Of a DNA stretch of 34,557 nucleotides, positions 25,354 to 33,661 are shown piece by piece. The notes under the pieces were generated by a model, which had not been told where the DNA came from, ran no database searches, and was given only the letters and a program-made list of their open reading frames with translations. Source of the stretch: Alphaproteobacteria bacterium (lineage in GTDB: Bacteria > Pseudomonadota > Alphaproteobacteria > Micavibrionales > Micavibrionaceae). The position numbers and the translations under genes are program-made. Where the stretch lies: assembly GCA_030147745.1 (NCBI GenBank), contig JASBUS010000004.1:1-34557 (forward strand), in the 5' to 3' direction. Within the stretch, counting starts at the first letter, position 1, and each line of letters begins with the position of its first letter.

Positions 25354-27186
25354 ATGACAAAGCCGGAACAAGAGCAGCCGATTGATCCAATGCACTATAT
25401 TCACCTCTGGCAAAATGTCCTAAAGGAAACTACGCCTTTATTACAGGACTACATGACGCATTTCCAGCCGCCTGAACTGCTCTCTAACGCTGTTGATTTC
25501 GAAGACTTTGCAACAATGCTTAGCGAGTTTTGGGGCGAATTATTACAAAATCCAGACCGCTTTTATGAAATGCAGCAGCAATATTGGCAGGATTTCGGCA
25601 AAATTTGGCAAGAAAGCGCGGAACGTTTTTTCAATATTGCCAATGAAGCCAAAGATAAAAACCTCTCTACCGCGCAAGACCTAATAAACGAGCACCGCAA
25701 CGACCGCCGCTTTAAAGATCCTGCTTGGGAAGAATCCATCCTTTTTGACTTCATCAAAAAATCTTACTTCCTGACCGCGGATTGGCTGCTTCACTTAACC
25801 GATGAAGCCGACCATTTAGATGACAAGCTTAAAAAGCGCTTACAATTCTATATGCGCCAATATGCGGATGCCATTGCCCCAAGCAATTTCCCGCTCACCA
25901 ACCCTGAAGTTTTAAAGAAGACCTTAGAAACAGGCGGTGAAAACCTGATCCATGGCTATCAAAACCTGCTAAAGGACATTAAACGCGGTCACGGTAAACT
26001 AAAAATCTCCACGACCGATGCAGATGCCTTCGAAATTGGCCGCAATATAGCGACAACTCCGGGTGAAGTTGTTTTTGAAAATGAGCTTTTCCAGCTAATT
26101 CATTATCACCCGACCACAGAAAAGCAATTTGAAACGCCACTGCTTATCGCGCCGCCTTTCATCAATAAATTCTATATCCTCGACTTAAAGGAAGAAAATT
26201 CATTCGTGAAATGGGCGCTTGATAACGGCCATAGCGTCTTCCTCATTTCATGGGTGAACCCAGATAAAGACCTATCGGGCTACAGCTTTGGTGATTATAT
26301 GGAGCGTGGTTTACTCGTCGCCCTTGATGAAGTTGAAAAGCGCAGCGGGCAAAAGCAAACCAATGTGATTGGATACTGCATTGGCGGTACATTGCTGAGC
26401 ATTACTTTGTCATGGTTACAGGCCAAATATAACGACACAAGCCGCATTAAATCAGCAACATTCTTCACCACGCTTATCGATTTCCGCGATTCTGGTGACC
26501 TCAACGTCTTTATTGATCCCGAAAGCCTCGAAGAAGGCGTTGATACACTAAATGAGCGCGGTTATTTAAAGGCCGAAGCTTTGCACCAAACCTTTGCCTT
26601 GCTCCGTGCCAATGACATGATTTGGTCGTTCATCATCAATAACTACATGCTCGGTAAAGAGCCATTCCCATTTGACCTGCTCTATTGGAATGATGACCCA
26701 ACCAATTTACCGGCGGAGCTATATCACGAATATCTGAAAAAGATGTATGTGCAAAACGAGCTGTGCCAGAAGAATAAGCTGCATATCAAAGGCCAAAAGC
26801 TCGACATCACAAGCTTTAAAACACCATGCCATTTTATATCGGCTAAAGACGACCATATTGCGCCATGGGTCGCGACCTATAACGGCGCAAAGAAACTGCA
26901 AAATGCAACATTCACCTTATCAGGCTCAGGCCATATTGCGGGCATCATCAACCCACCGACAAAAACGAAATACGGTTATTGGCGTGCGGATAAATTAGCC
27001 GACACAGCTGAAGATTGGATGCTGAACGCCACGCATAAAGAAGGTTCGTGGTGGCCACAATGGCAGGAATGGATTGCGCAATATACAGGCGCACAAAACG
27101 CGCTTTATAAACCAAATGGCTCTATTGAAAAAGCCCCTGGACGTTACGTTAAAATACGCTATGAAGATGTTGAAAAAATTGATTAA
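25354..27186 (+). CDS. phaC: class I poly(3-hydroxyalkanoate) synthase
   Basis: This enzyme polymerises 3-hydroxyacyl-CoA into polyhydroxyalkanoate on the surface of storage granules. The 610-residue length and the N-terminal helical domain (residues 1-200, e.g. FWGELLQNPDRFYEMQQQYW) fit class I. The catalytic alpha/beta-hydrolase domain has the lipase-like box GYC342IGGT with the nucleophilic Cys, Asp500 in AKDDHIAPW and His527 in SGHIAGI. The substrate-channel region TLIDFRDSGDLNVFID is also typical. No phaA, phaB, phasin or depolymerase is adjacent, so the granule genes are dispersed. The gene has its own promoter and ends one base before the stop of the convergent nfu gene. Confidence 0.95.
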   Translation: MTKPEQEQPIDPMHYIHLWQNVLKETTPLLQDYMTHFQPPELLSNAVDFEDFATMLSEFWGELLQNPDRFYEMQQQYWQDFGKIWQESAERFFNIANEAKDKNLSTAQDLINEHRNDRRFKDPAWEESILFDFIKKSYFLTADWLLHLTDEADHLDDKLKKRLQFYMRQYADAIAPSNFPLTNPEVLKKTLETGGENLIHGYQNLLKDIKRGHGKLKISTTDADAFEIGRNIATTPGEVVFENELFQLIHYHPTTEKQFETPLLIAPPFINKFYILDLKEENSFVKWALDNGHSVFLISWVNPDKDLSGYSFGDYMERGLLVALDEVEKRSGQKQTNVIGYCIGGTLLSITLSWLQAKYNDTSRIKSATFFTTLIDFRDSGDLNVFIDPESLEEGVDTLNERGYLKAEALHQTFALLRANDMIWSFIINNYMLGKEPFPFDLLYWNDDPTNLPAELYHEYLKKMYVQNELCQKNKLHIKGQKLDITSFKTPCHFISAKDDHIAPWVATYNGAKKLQNATFTLSGSGHIAGIINPPTKTKYGYWRADKLADTAEDWMLNATHKEGSWWPQWQEWIAQYTGAQNALYKPNGSIEKAPGRYVKIRYEDVEKID

Positions 27187-27197
27187 TTAATAATCAA
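27179..27197. repeat. 7-bp inverted repeat across the phaC/nfu stop codons
   Basis: TTGATTA (27179-27185) and TAATCAA (27191-27197) surround a 5-base loop. The arms contain the last codons and stops of two convergent genes with no bases between them. The stem is AT-rich and there is no U-run, so it is at best a weak transcript end. Confidence 0.4.
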
Positions 27198-27750
27198 CCT
27201 CGCGCACCTCTTGCACTTCTGGAATGAAATGCTTCAACATATTTTCAATGCCTGATTTAAGGGTAATCGTCGCGCTTGGGCAGCCTGAACATGCGCCGCG
27301 CAGCTGCACATAAACAACACCAGCCTCAAAATGGGAAAAGGTAATATCGCCGCCATCACGCGCCACAGCTGGACGAATACGTGTATCGATCAATTCGTCA
27401 ATTTGCTGTGATATTTCATCCATCTCCGCGCGTTTTTCAGCGGCCTGCGCATCGGCGCGGTTCGCATGCAAAATCGGCATACCGCCACCGACATGATCCA
27501 TTATCACCGCCAAAATTAATGGCTTAATACGTATCCATTCTGTCGCATCATTTTTTGTCACAGACACATAATCCTGCGCGATAAATACGCCCTCTACACC
27601 TGGCACATCAAATAAACGTGTCGCAAATGGTGAAAGAGTCAAAGCTTCATCACGGCTCGTAATATCGACAGGTGCACCGTCAATAATATCCTGCCCCGGT
27701 AGAAATTTAAGGGCATTTGGATTAGGCGTTTGTTCAGTTTGGATAAACAT
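27187..27750 (-). CDS. NfuA/NifU-like Fe-S cluster carrier
   Basis: This is a 187-residue Fe-S cluster scaffold/carrier with both domains of the bacterial/mitochondrial Nfu type. The N-terminal Nfu_N domain starts MFIQTEQTPNPNALKFLPG, and the C-terminal NifU domain includes RPAVARDGGDITF and the cluster-binding C154SGC157 in RGACSGCPS. It delivers 4Fe-4S clusters to apo-proteins in the cytosol; complex I and lipoate synthase are typical clients. It lies 18 bases downstream of the uspA-type gene on the same strand, an arrangement also seen in other Alphaproteobacteria, and is the last gene of a likely tauE-TIGR02186-uspA-nfu transcript. Confidence 0.95.
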   Translation of the reverse strand: MFIQTEQTPNPNALKFLPGQDIIDGAPVDITSRDEALTLSPFATRLFDVPGVEGVFIAQDYVSVTKNDATEWIRIKPLILAVIMDHVGGGMPILHANRADAQAAEKRAEMDEISQQIDELIDTRIRPAVARDGGDITFSHFEAGVVYVQLRGACSGCPSATITLKSGIENMLKHFIPEVQEVREVDY

Positions 27751-27768
27751 GTTCTTTAAAATCCTAGT

Positions 27769-28278
27769 TTAGATTAATTCATCTATATCTTGATAATCTA
27801 GATGTTCGGGCACAATCGTCAAGGGAACGTCAAGCTGCTCCATCCCTTTCCCCGCGAAGAATTTAATTAAATCTTCTTGACGGGCGCTGCCACTTTTACC
27901 GGCCAAAAACAGGCCTGAAATGGCACTATCTTCTTTAATCGTCTTGATAATCTCGCTCTGCATATCGCCTTCACGGAAATAAAATACAGGCTTAACATCC
28001 ATATGTTCAGCTAAGCGGTTAGCAAGTGTATAGACCTCTTCCTCAGCCGCAGCACGAATTTCAGCTCGCATTTGTTCTTCAACATTCGCCCAGTGCTGAT
28101 ATTCATTCAGCTGCGCGACATGCACAATGCCAATTCCTGCTTTGGTTTTGGCCGCATAGCGCATAATGAAATAAAGCAGCTTTTCACAATGCTCCAATTT
28201 ATCGGACACAATCAGGTAAATACTATGTGCGTGTTTTGCGTCTGTATCCCCTAAATAGCCTTGTTCTTTTTCATCCAT
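27769..28278 (-). CDS. universal stress protein (UspA family)
   Basis: This is a 169-residue cytosolic protein with a single Usp domain: the hydrophobic first strand SIYLIVSDKLEHCEKLLYFIMRYA, then GIVHVAQLNEYQHW, VKPVFYFREGDMQSEIIKTI, and the final strands GLFLAGKSGSARQ and PLTIVPEHL. The G-x2-G-x9-G(S/T) loop that binds ATP in many members is not clearly present (the corresponding stretch reads GKSGSARQEDLIKFF), so ATP binding is doubtful. GGAG lies eight bases before the ATG at 28276-28278. It sits between the TIGR02186 gene and nfu. Confidence 0.85.
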   Translation of the reverse strand: MDEKEQGYLGDTDAKHAHSIYLIVSDKLEHCEKLLYFIMRYAAKTKAGIGIVHVAQLNEYQHWANVEEQMRAEIRAAAEEEVYTLANRLAEHMDVKPVFYFREGDMQSEIIKTIKEDSAISGLFLAGKSGSARQEDLIKFFAGKGMEQLDVPLTIVPEHLDYQDIDELI

Positions 28279-28290
28279 GGGTCAAGCTCC

Positions 28291-29046
28291 TTAGCGTCTT
28301 GAAAGCAAAGCATGCGCGCCATAGCCGAAAAATACGGCAAAAAATACGACGCCCAAGCCATATAAAAACGAATGTTCATGCGCATAACGATAAAGCTGCG
28401 CACTGAAACCAACTTGACGTATTTGCAAATACGCCTTTTCTTCACTTATTTTCTCGCCGCCTTTATAAGCCATGGCCTTAACCACATATTCCCCAGTCGG
28501 TACATCTGGTGGCAATTTAAAGACGACTTTAAACAATTTACCGCCCGTATAATCAATGCTTTTCGGGGCATAGGAAAAGAAATTCTTTTGCTGCTTATGA
28601 CGGATTAATGCTTCATGGAATGGCCGCGCTTCATTTTCCGCTAAACGGGCGCGCGCCTCGTATTTCATGGCGTTAATACCCAAGCCATCACGCTGTAAAT
28701 TTTCTGATGAAGATAACGAGGTGACATTTCTGTTCACGGCATAATCATAATAAAGCGGCACATTGCCAAAACCAACGGCGCGCACATTCGCCCAAATACC
28801 TAAGGCCTGTCCCTTTTTACGAATAATCGTATAAACGCGCGGCCCCGTTAGCGTCACCGCCAAATCACCACCTGTTTCATTAATGCCGAATACAACAACT
28901 TCACGCCCACTGAAATTAGTGGTGATGTCGACATATTCATCGGCCAGCGCCAAAACCAGTTTATCACCAAAGCCTTGTGCAAAAGCCGACGGCATAAAAG
29001 CCATCAACATCACCAACATCATAAATATTTGACGAAGCCGCATCAT
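28291..29046 (-). CDS. TIGR02186-family exported/membrane protein
   Basis: This is a 251-residue protein with an N-terminal signal peptide (ending AFAQG, about residue 24), a periplasmic beta-rich domain (LVLALADEYVDITTNFSGREVVVFG, then VVFKLPPDVPTGEYVVKAMAYKGG) and one C-terminal membrane helix (SFLYGLGVVFFAVFFGYGAHALL) followed by SRR. This layout and the opening phrase fit the alphaproteobacterial TIGR02186/PF09608 family of unknown function. Its start overlaps the tauE stop by 4 bases (ATGA), so the two are translationally coupled. Constant pairing with a TauE/SafE permease suggests a periplasmic accessory role in sulfur-compound export, which is inference. Confidence 0.85.
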   Translation of the reverse strand: MMRLRQIFMMLVMLMAFMPSAFAQGFGDKLVLALADEYVDITTNFSGREVVVFGINETGGDLAVTLTGPRVYTIIRKKGQALGIWANVRAVGFGNVPLYYDYAVNRNVTSLSSSENLQRDGLGINAMKYEARARLAENEARPFHEALIRHKQQKNFFSYAPKSIDYTGGKLFKVVFKLPPDVPTGEYVVKAMAYKGGEKISEEKAYLQIRQVGFSAQLYRYAHEHSFLYGLGVVFFAVFFGYGAHALLSRR

Positions 29047-29978
29047 AAGCGCACCTCCATCGAATAAAGCTCTTTAGGTGCCATGAGCAACTGCGCCGCC
29101 AAAACCAAACTAACGCCCAAAATAAGCACCGCTAAGAATATACGTGCGCGTGAACCACTAACATAACGGCTGGCGCGCACGCCAATTTGCGCGCCGACTA
29201 CGCCGCCAATAATCAACAGAGACGCCAAGACAACATCAACCGTTTGGTTAGCCGTTGCATGCATGATTGAGGCGAACCCCGTCGTGAAAATAATCTGGAA
29301 TAAACATGTCCCTGCCACTAACGTCGCTGGCATACCGAGGAAGTAAATCATCGCAGGGACTAGCAAGAAGCCCCCGCCAATCCCAAGGATCGAGGCAAGC
29401 ATCCCGCCAATAAAGCCAATCCCCACAGGCACAAACACACTGATATGAAGCTTAGACACAGGAAAACGCACCTTATAAGGCCATTTGCGCATTTCTGCTT
29501 TCATACGCTCCATCAGCCCCGGTTTTTCTTCACCCGCGGCATTATCACCAGTCTTCTTTTTCTTCCAATAGCTTGCGGTCGTTTCAATCAACATCAACGT
29601 GCCAATCGTCCCGAGTAAGAAGACATAGAGCAAACGAATGGCCACATCAATCTGCCCCAAGGCTTGCAGCATTTTGAAAATAAACACGCCGATGATCGAA
29701 CCAAAAACACCGCCACCGAGCATCACCCCCGCGACTTTTAAATCGACATTTTTATTCTTCCAATGCCCAAGCACACCCGTGACACTCGACGCCACAAGCT
29801 GACTTGTCTGCGTCCCCACCGCAATCGCAGGCGGCACGCCTAAGAACATTAAAAATGGCGTTGTAAGAAAGCCCCCGCCGACACCAAAAAAGCCTGATAA
29901 AAAGCCAACGCACAGACCCAGTGTGAGAATAGCCTCCACAGAGATCGACATTTCAGCAATGGGCAAATAGACATGCAT
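29043..29978 (-). CDS. TauE/SafE-family sulfite/sulfur-compound permease
   Basis: This is a 311-residue inner-membrane protein of the TauE/SafE (DUF81) family. Two internally repeated signatures are visible, GFLSGFFGVGGGFLTTPFLMFLG near the N-terminus and GGMLASILGIGGGFLLVPAMIYFLG in the second half, with about eight helices and a cytosolic basic loop (SYWKKKKTGDNAAGEEKPG). Members export sulfite, sulfoacetate or other sulfur anions, or take up sulfur compounds; direction and substrate are unknown here. The ATG at 29976-29978 (MHVYLPIAEMSISVE) is chosen; an in-frame ATG at 30006-30008 lies within the upstream terminator hairpin. It leads a cluster with the TIGR02186, uspA and nfu genes. Confidence 0.9.
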   Translation of the reverse strand: MHVYLPIAEMSISVEAILTLGLCVGFLSGFFGVGGGFLTTPFLMFLGVPPAIAVGTQTSQLVASSVTGVLGHWKNKNVDLKVAGVMLGGGVFGSIIGVFIFKMLQALGQIDVAIRLLYVFLLGTIGTLMLIETTASYWKKKKTGDNAAGEEKPGLMERMKAEMRKWPYKVRFPVSKLHISVFVPVGIGFIGGMLASILGIGGGFLLVPAMIYFLGMPATLVAGTCLFQIIFTTGFASIMHATANQTVDVVLASLLIIGGVVGAQIGVRASRYVSGSRARIFLAVLILGVSLVLAAQLLMAPKELYSMEVRL

Positions 29979-29995
29979 GTAAATTATTCCGCATA

Positions 29996-30022
29996 AAAAA
30001 AGCAGCATAAAGCCGCTTTTTT
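29996..30022 (-). terminator. intrinsic terminator after the secreted-protein gene
   Basis: AAAAAAGC-A-GC and GC-C-GCTTTTTT pair with one mismatch around a five-base loop; U-runs are available on both strands. It lies about 20 bases downstream of the stop at 30044 and upstream of the tauE start, so it separates the two transcripts. Confidence 0.75.
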
Positions 30023-30043
30023 AAAAACTTATTAAGCGACAGA

Positions 30044-30706
30044 TTAGTATTTGATTGATTCTAAGCCGTCTTGACGAGAGAAGATCAAATTAATGTCATT
30101 CAAGAAATCACGATATTCACCAACGAATAATTCATGTGGCACTTTCTTGAAATCAATCGATGCAATGATTGAACCGAAATAACCGCGCCACGCTTCAAAC
30201 GCTTCTTTCTTTGACGTACAAGACGCGATATAGGCATCATCATGATAAAGCGATACAAGCATAATGCCAGCAAGGCCAGTTTCATCTTTCGGCCATAATT
30301 CATCATATGTGATCAAAACATAGCTACCAACACCTTTACCAAGGCCGCTACCGTCCAGGAAACGGTGAACTTTAACATTCGCATAATTTGCGAATACGTC
30401 GCTCCAAAACTCTGTGCTGAATGCAACTTTTTGAACTGCATCTTGGTAACGTAGTGGGAAGTAAAGGAAACGCTTGTCTTCCTGAATATGCACGGTACAA
30501 CGCGCCATATCATCACCTGGCGCAGCAATTGTCATGCGGTCACCCGGCTTTTGATTATTTACACGCACCCATGTATCTGGATATGACATTGTCATTTCTG
30601 TATCTGGGTCAGTCCAGACAAAGTAATTTGCCTGCGCGGCCTGTGATGCACCCATAACAGTGGCTAATGCGCCAATTGCTGCAAGAAGTTTCAAACGAAA
30701 TGACAT
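30044..30706 (-). CDS. exported protein of unknown function, possible PsbP-like fold
   Basis: This is a 220-residue product with a signal peptide ending SQAAQA (about residue 26). The mature protein opens YFVWTDPDTEMTMSYPDTWVRV, with the YPxxW signature seen in PsbP/Mog1-like and DUF1795-like folds, then DRMTIAAPGDDMARCTVHIQED and a closing FGSIIASIDF helix. The fold is inferred from this shape. It resembles in plan the larger secreted protein at 6607-7761, which has two such lobes. Two cysteines could form a disulfide. AGGGAAA precedes the ATG; it has its own promoter (30768-30796) and terminator (29996-30022), so it is a single-gene unit. Confidence 0.7.
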   Translation of the reverse strand: MSFRLKLLAAIGALATVMGASQAAQANYFVWTDPDTEMTMSYPDTWVRVNNQKPGDRMTIAAPGDDMARCTVHIQEDKRFLYFPLRYQDAVQKVAFSTEFWSDVFANYANVKVHRFLDGSGLGKGVGSYVLITYDELWPKDETGLAGIMLVSLYHDDAYIASCTSKKEAFEAWRGYFGSIIASIDFKKVPHELFVGEYRDFLNDINLIFSRQDGLESIKY

Positions 30707-30767
30707 TGTAAATTTCCCTATGGTTCAGATGAAGCACAGCCATGCCGCGCCCGTAAATTGAAATACT

Positions 30768-30796
30768 ATTTTGCCGCCATTGCCCATAAAATGCAA
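30768..30796 (-). promoter_or_regulatory. possible promoter of the 30044-30706 gene
   Basis: On the minus strand TTGCAT (30791-30796) and CAAAAT (30768-30773) are 17 bases apart. The -10 matches the consensus at 4 of 6. The same -35 hexamer and spacing occur in the proposed parE promoter. Confidence 0.45.
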
Positions 30797-30811
30797 TCGT
30801 CAATTACAAGT

Positions 30812-31351
30812 TTATAAGTTCTCTTCGCAATTCTTTTTATGTTCTTGGCCCAGCTTAACATAGTGCGGCGCCGACCAATCGATATAATCGCGTTCTTCCT
30901 GCGTTAATTCACGCACAGGGCGCGCTGGACGGCCAACCCATAACTCGCCCGATTTTACGACTTTACCCGGTGAAACTAATGCACCTGCGGCAACCATGCC
31001 ATAGCTTTCAACCACGGCATTATCCATGACACAGGCCTGCATCCCTACAAAACCTTTATCATGCACTGTGCAGGCGTGTAAAATCGCGCTATGACCGACC
31101 GTAACGTCATCACCAATACATGTGCCCGAAACGCCATGTGTCACATGAATAACTGTACCATCTTGAATATTGGTCCGTGCACCGATCTTAATATCATTCA
31201 CATCACCACGCGCGGTTACGCCATACCAAAGCTGCGTATCATCACCAATTTCAACATCGCCAATAACGCTCGCACTTGGTGCGATAAATGCAGTTTTGCT
31301 AATTTGTGGAACAATACCTTTATATGGTAGGATCAAACCTGATTTATGCAT
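30812..31351 (-). CDS. gamma-type carbonic anhydrase-like protein (left-handed beta-helix)
   Basis: This is a 179-residue cytosolic hexapeptide-repeat protein of the gamma-carbonic anhydrase/YrdA/PaaY group. The triangular beta-helix shows repeats such as AFIAPSASVIGDVEIGDD and VTVGHSAILHACTVHDKGF. The metal site is intact: His69 (TVIHVTHG), His87 (VGHSA) and His92 (LHACT), with the His87/His92 spacing of Cam His117/His122, plus Arg48 and Asp50 in ARGD. The ATG at 31349-31351 is preferred over a GTG one codon earlier because it is better spaced from AGGTGA. Whether it hydrates CO2 or acts as a thioesterase cannot be told. It is divergent from the CxxC membrane protein gene and 105 bases upstream of the secreted-protein gene. 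Confidence 0.88.
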   Translation of the reverse strand: MHKSGLILPYKGIVPQISKTAFIAPSASVIGDVEIGDDTQLWYGVTARGDVNDIKIGARTNIQDGTVIHVTHGVSGTCIGDDVTVGHSAILHACTVHDKGFVGMQACVMDNAVVESYGMVAAGALVSPGKVVKSGELWVGRPARPVRELTQEERDYIDWSAPHYVKLGQEHKKNCEENL

Positions 31352-31379
31352 CACTCACCTATCTTCTTTATCTATCTCT

Positions 31380-31409
31380 TTGTAAATTTTTACGAAATCA
31401 AGGTATCAT
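31380..31409 (+). promoter_or_regulatory. promoter of the CxxC membrane-protein gene, probably leaderless
   Basis: TTGTAA (31380-31385) and TATCAT (31404-31409) are 18 bases apart; the -10 matches the consensus at 5 of 6. The ATG at 31417 begins 7 bases after the -10, which is where transcription should start, and no Shine-Dalgarno sequence fits in between. The mRNA may therefore begin with its start codon. Confidence 0.45.
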
Positions 31410-31416
31410 ATAGATC

Positions 31417-33123
31417 ATGGACAAACTACAGCAAAACAAAAACCATGAACCTCTTTCGCAAAAGCTCCTTGATACGGCGCTAAAAAAACTGCGCCGCGCG
31501 GTTGAAGGTAATGGTGTGGATACACAACTCGTCAAAATTAAATCTTATGACGGCTATGTCCATTGCTTCAGCACAAAAACATGTTTGAAACTTGCTCCCG
31601 TCATCGCCAAGCGCACTGAACCGGGTAAAAACAGCATCGCAATTCCATTAATCAATGAAAATGACATTAATGTTAAGGCCGCCACGCGCATCCATAATGC
31701 CGTGATTAACGCAGGCACGCGCGAATCAATTATTCAAACCTACACACGCAAAGACCCGACAAAAGGCTTCGCGGCAAAAAGCATTCGCATGCCACTTGAA
31801 ACCCTAAAACAAGACTATGTTTTGCACCAAGAATGTCACACATGTCACAAAACAGGTAAAATCGCCTGCCAAAGATGCGCAAGCAAAGGCACCACCAATT
31901 GTGAACAATGTTACGGTCAACGCAAAACCATCTGCCACCATTGCAACGGACAGCGTTTCATACAAAATGGCGCACAGCGCAACACCTGCATGCATTGTAA
32001 CGGACAAGGTAAAGTCAACTGCCAAACCTGCCACGGACAAGGTATTGTCCAATGCGCCGCATGTAAGTCTCATGGCCATATCGCCTGCGTAAAATGTGCG
32101 AAAACGGGCATATTCTCGATCATCCATCATATGGACGCCGAAGCCACAAGCAGCTTCGCCTGTGATGAAATATCCAAGATCCCACAAGATATTGCCGTTT
32201 ATTTAAAAGACGAGAAAACACGCAAGACCTTTACTGAACACGCAAAAGTCACCCCCATCACATCATCACAAAACGACTTCACTAACCAGACAACTGCGGA
32301 CACAGCAACGATAAATACCGAACACCAAGCCCAACAAGGTGCACAGCAAGAAAACCTAATCACCATTCCATTCGAAGTCAAATGCCCCTATGCAGATGTT
32401 GTTTTTGATATTAATGGGCGGGAATATGAAGGAAAAATCCTAGGATATCGCCCAATTTTCATGAATTTCCCAAATTTCATTGAAGAAATGGCCAGTGACG
32501 GCATTGAAAAACTTAAAAAAGCGGCAAAATCACGCCAAAATGCCTTAGAAAACATCAGAAAAGCTACAAAATTTGCGTTTATTAAGGAATCTCTATCTCT
32601 AACTATTCGCAATAACAACGCCCATGCCTTCAGGGAAATCAAGCGCATTTACCCCGTCGGCGTAAGCGATAAAATGGTCAAACAAACCATCATCAACATT
32701 CGCCGCAGCCTTAAAAATATTACGCTGATGCCACGCCTATTAGCGCTCGGCATCGGCAGCCTTCTCGCCCTTGGTATCTATTATGCCTATATGAGCTACG
32801 GTGGCGACGCCCATATTATCCCGCCGCGCCTTTGGCAATCACAGCCGCTTGCTGCTTATGGCTTAAGCACTATTTTACAAGCGAGCCCCATGCTCTTATG
32901 TTTTGTCATGGCAAGTGCTCTTGCCCGCTTTAAAACCCGCATCAGCCTTCAAGGCGTGCTTGCGGCGCAAGACCTTAACACCATAAAAAGCAATTTAGGG
33001 CATGTGGCATATGCTATTCCGTTTATTTATATAAGCGGCGCGGCATTGATTTGTGAATTCCTGATTAAGGCTGAAAACCTACCCGCATGGTTTACCTTAA
33101 CCCGCCAAGCGATTTTCGGATAA
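31417..33123 (+). CDS. membrane protein with eight CxxC motifs (DnaJ-type zinc domain), unknown function
   Basis: I do not recognise a described family. The 568-residue product has an N-terminal soluble domain (1-135) without an HPD J-domain motif. A cysteine-rich region spans Cys140-Cys227 with eight CxxC motifs (CHTC, CQRC, CEQC, CHHC, CMHC, CQTC, CAAC, CVKC) linked by G-x-G-type turns such as NGQGKV and HGQGIV. That could bind four zinc ions, twice the DnaJ central domain. Next come a polar Gln/Thr-rich linker (about 285-320), a second soluble domain starting VKCPYADVVFDINGREYEG, and three hydrophobic helices at about 438-460, 480-505 and 529-550. It is likely an inner-membrane protein with a cytosolic zinc domain for protein or nucleic acid binding. 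It is monocistronic, ending in a bidirectional terminator. Confidence 0.8.
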   Translation: MDKLQQNKNHEPLSQKLLDTALKKLRRAVEGNGVDTQLVKIKSYDGYVHCFSTKTCLKLAPVIAKRTEPGKNSIAIPLINENDINVKAATRIHNAVINAGTRESIIQTYTRKDPTKGFAAKSIRMPLETLKQDYVLHQECHTCHKTGKIACQRCASKGTTNCEQCYGQRKTICHHCNGQRFIQNGAQRNTCMHCNGQGKVNCQTCHGQGIVQCAACKSHGHIACVKCAKTGIFSIIHHMDAEATSSFACDEISKIPQDIAVYLKDEKTRKTFTEHAKVTPITSSQNDFTNQTTADTATINTEHQAQQGAQQENLITIPFEVKCPYADVVFDINGREYEGKILGYRPIFMNFPNFIEEMASDGIEKLKKAAKSRQNALENIRKATKFAFIKESLSLTIRNNNAHAFREIKRIYPVGVSDKMVKQTIINIRRSLKNITLMPRLLALGIGSLLALGIYYAYMSYGGDAHIIPPRLWQSQPLAAYGLSTILQASPMLLCFVMASALARFKTRISLQGVLAAQDLNTIKSNLGHVAYAIPFIYISGAALICEFLIKAENLPAWFTLTRQAIFG

Positions 33124-33158
33124 AAAAATGCCGCCAGAGTAAACATGGCGGCATTTTT
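33124..33158. terminator. bidirectional intrinsic terminator
   Basis: A perfect 13-bp stem, AAAAATGCCGCCA (33124-33136) with TGGCGGCATTTTT (33146-33158), and a 9-base loop begin one base after the stop of the CxxC gene and end 24 bases from the rpsI stop. U-runs on both strands let it end both convergent transcripts. Confidence 0.92.
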
Positions 33159-33182
33159 GAATATATAAACAATAGCGATAAA

Positions 33183-33659
33183 TTAACGCTTCGCCCACTG
33201 CTTTGTACGACGAGCTTTGTGCTTACCGATTTTCTTACGTTCAACGATACGCGCGTCACGTGTAAGCATACCAGCTGATTTCAATGCTGGGCGTAGTTCT
33301 GGCTCGAAGTTTTCCAATGCACGTGAAATCGCGTGACGGATCGCACCTGCTTGACCAGAAAGACCACCACCTTTAACAGTCGCCATAACGTCAAATTGAT
33401 TTGTACGTTTAACGGCTAGGAATGGCTGGTTCAGTACCAACAAATGTGTTTTACGACCGAAGTAAACGCCTTGTTCTTTACCGTTTACAACAACTTTACC
33501 TGTACCTGGCTTGATCCAAACACGTGCAACAGATTCTTTACGACGACCAGTTGCATATGCACGACCAAGAGAGTCACGTTGTGCTTCACGCTTTGGTGCT
33601 TCTGCACTTGTGCTTGCGAGTTTAGCAAGGCTGTCTACTTTTTTCTCAATCTCAACCAT
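33183..33659 (-). CDS. rpsI: 30S ribosomal protein S9
   Basis: S9 is a small-subunit ribosomal protein whose C-terminal tail contacts P-site tRNA. The 158-residue product has an N-terminal extension of about 30 residues ([21 protein letters not shown]) common in Alphaproteobacteria. The core follows: [55 protein letters not shown] and the basic tail ending [13 protein letters not shown]. It begins 2 bases after the rplM stop in the invariant rplM-rpsI order. Confidence 0.98.
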   Translation of the reverse strand: MVEIEKKVDSLAKLASTSAEAPKREAQRDSLGRAYATGRRKESVARVWIKPGTGKVVVNGKEQGVYFGRKTHLLVLNQPFLAVKRTNQFDVMATVKGGGLSGQAGAIRHAISRALENFEPELRPALKSAGMLTRDARIVERKKIGKHKARRTKQWAKR

Positions 33660-33661
33660 GA

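Noticed and set aside
29979-30008. Longer N-terminus for the TauE permease starting at 30008
   Set aside because: The extra codons lie inside the intrinsic terminator of the preceding gene and lack a ribosome site; the ATG at 29978 has GGA at suitable distance.
31804-32187. A 127-codon ORF antisense to the CxxC gene
   Set aside because: It mirrors the regular Cys/His codon pattern of the opposite strand, has no ribosome site and resembles no protein.
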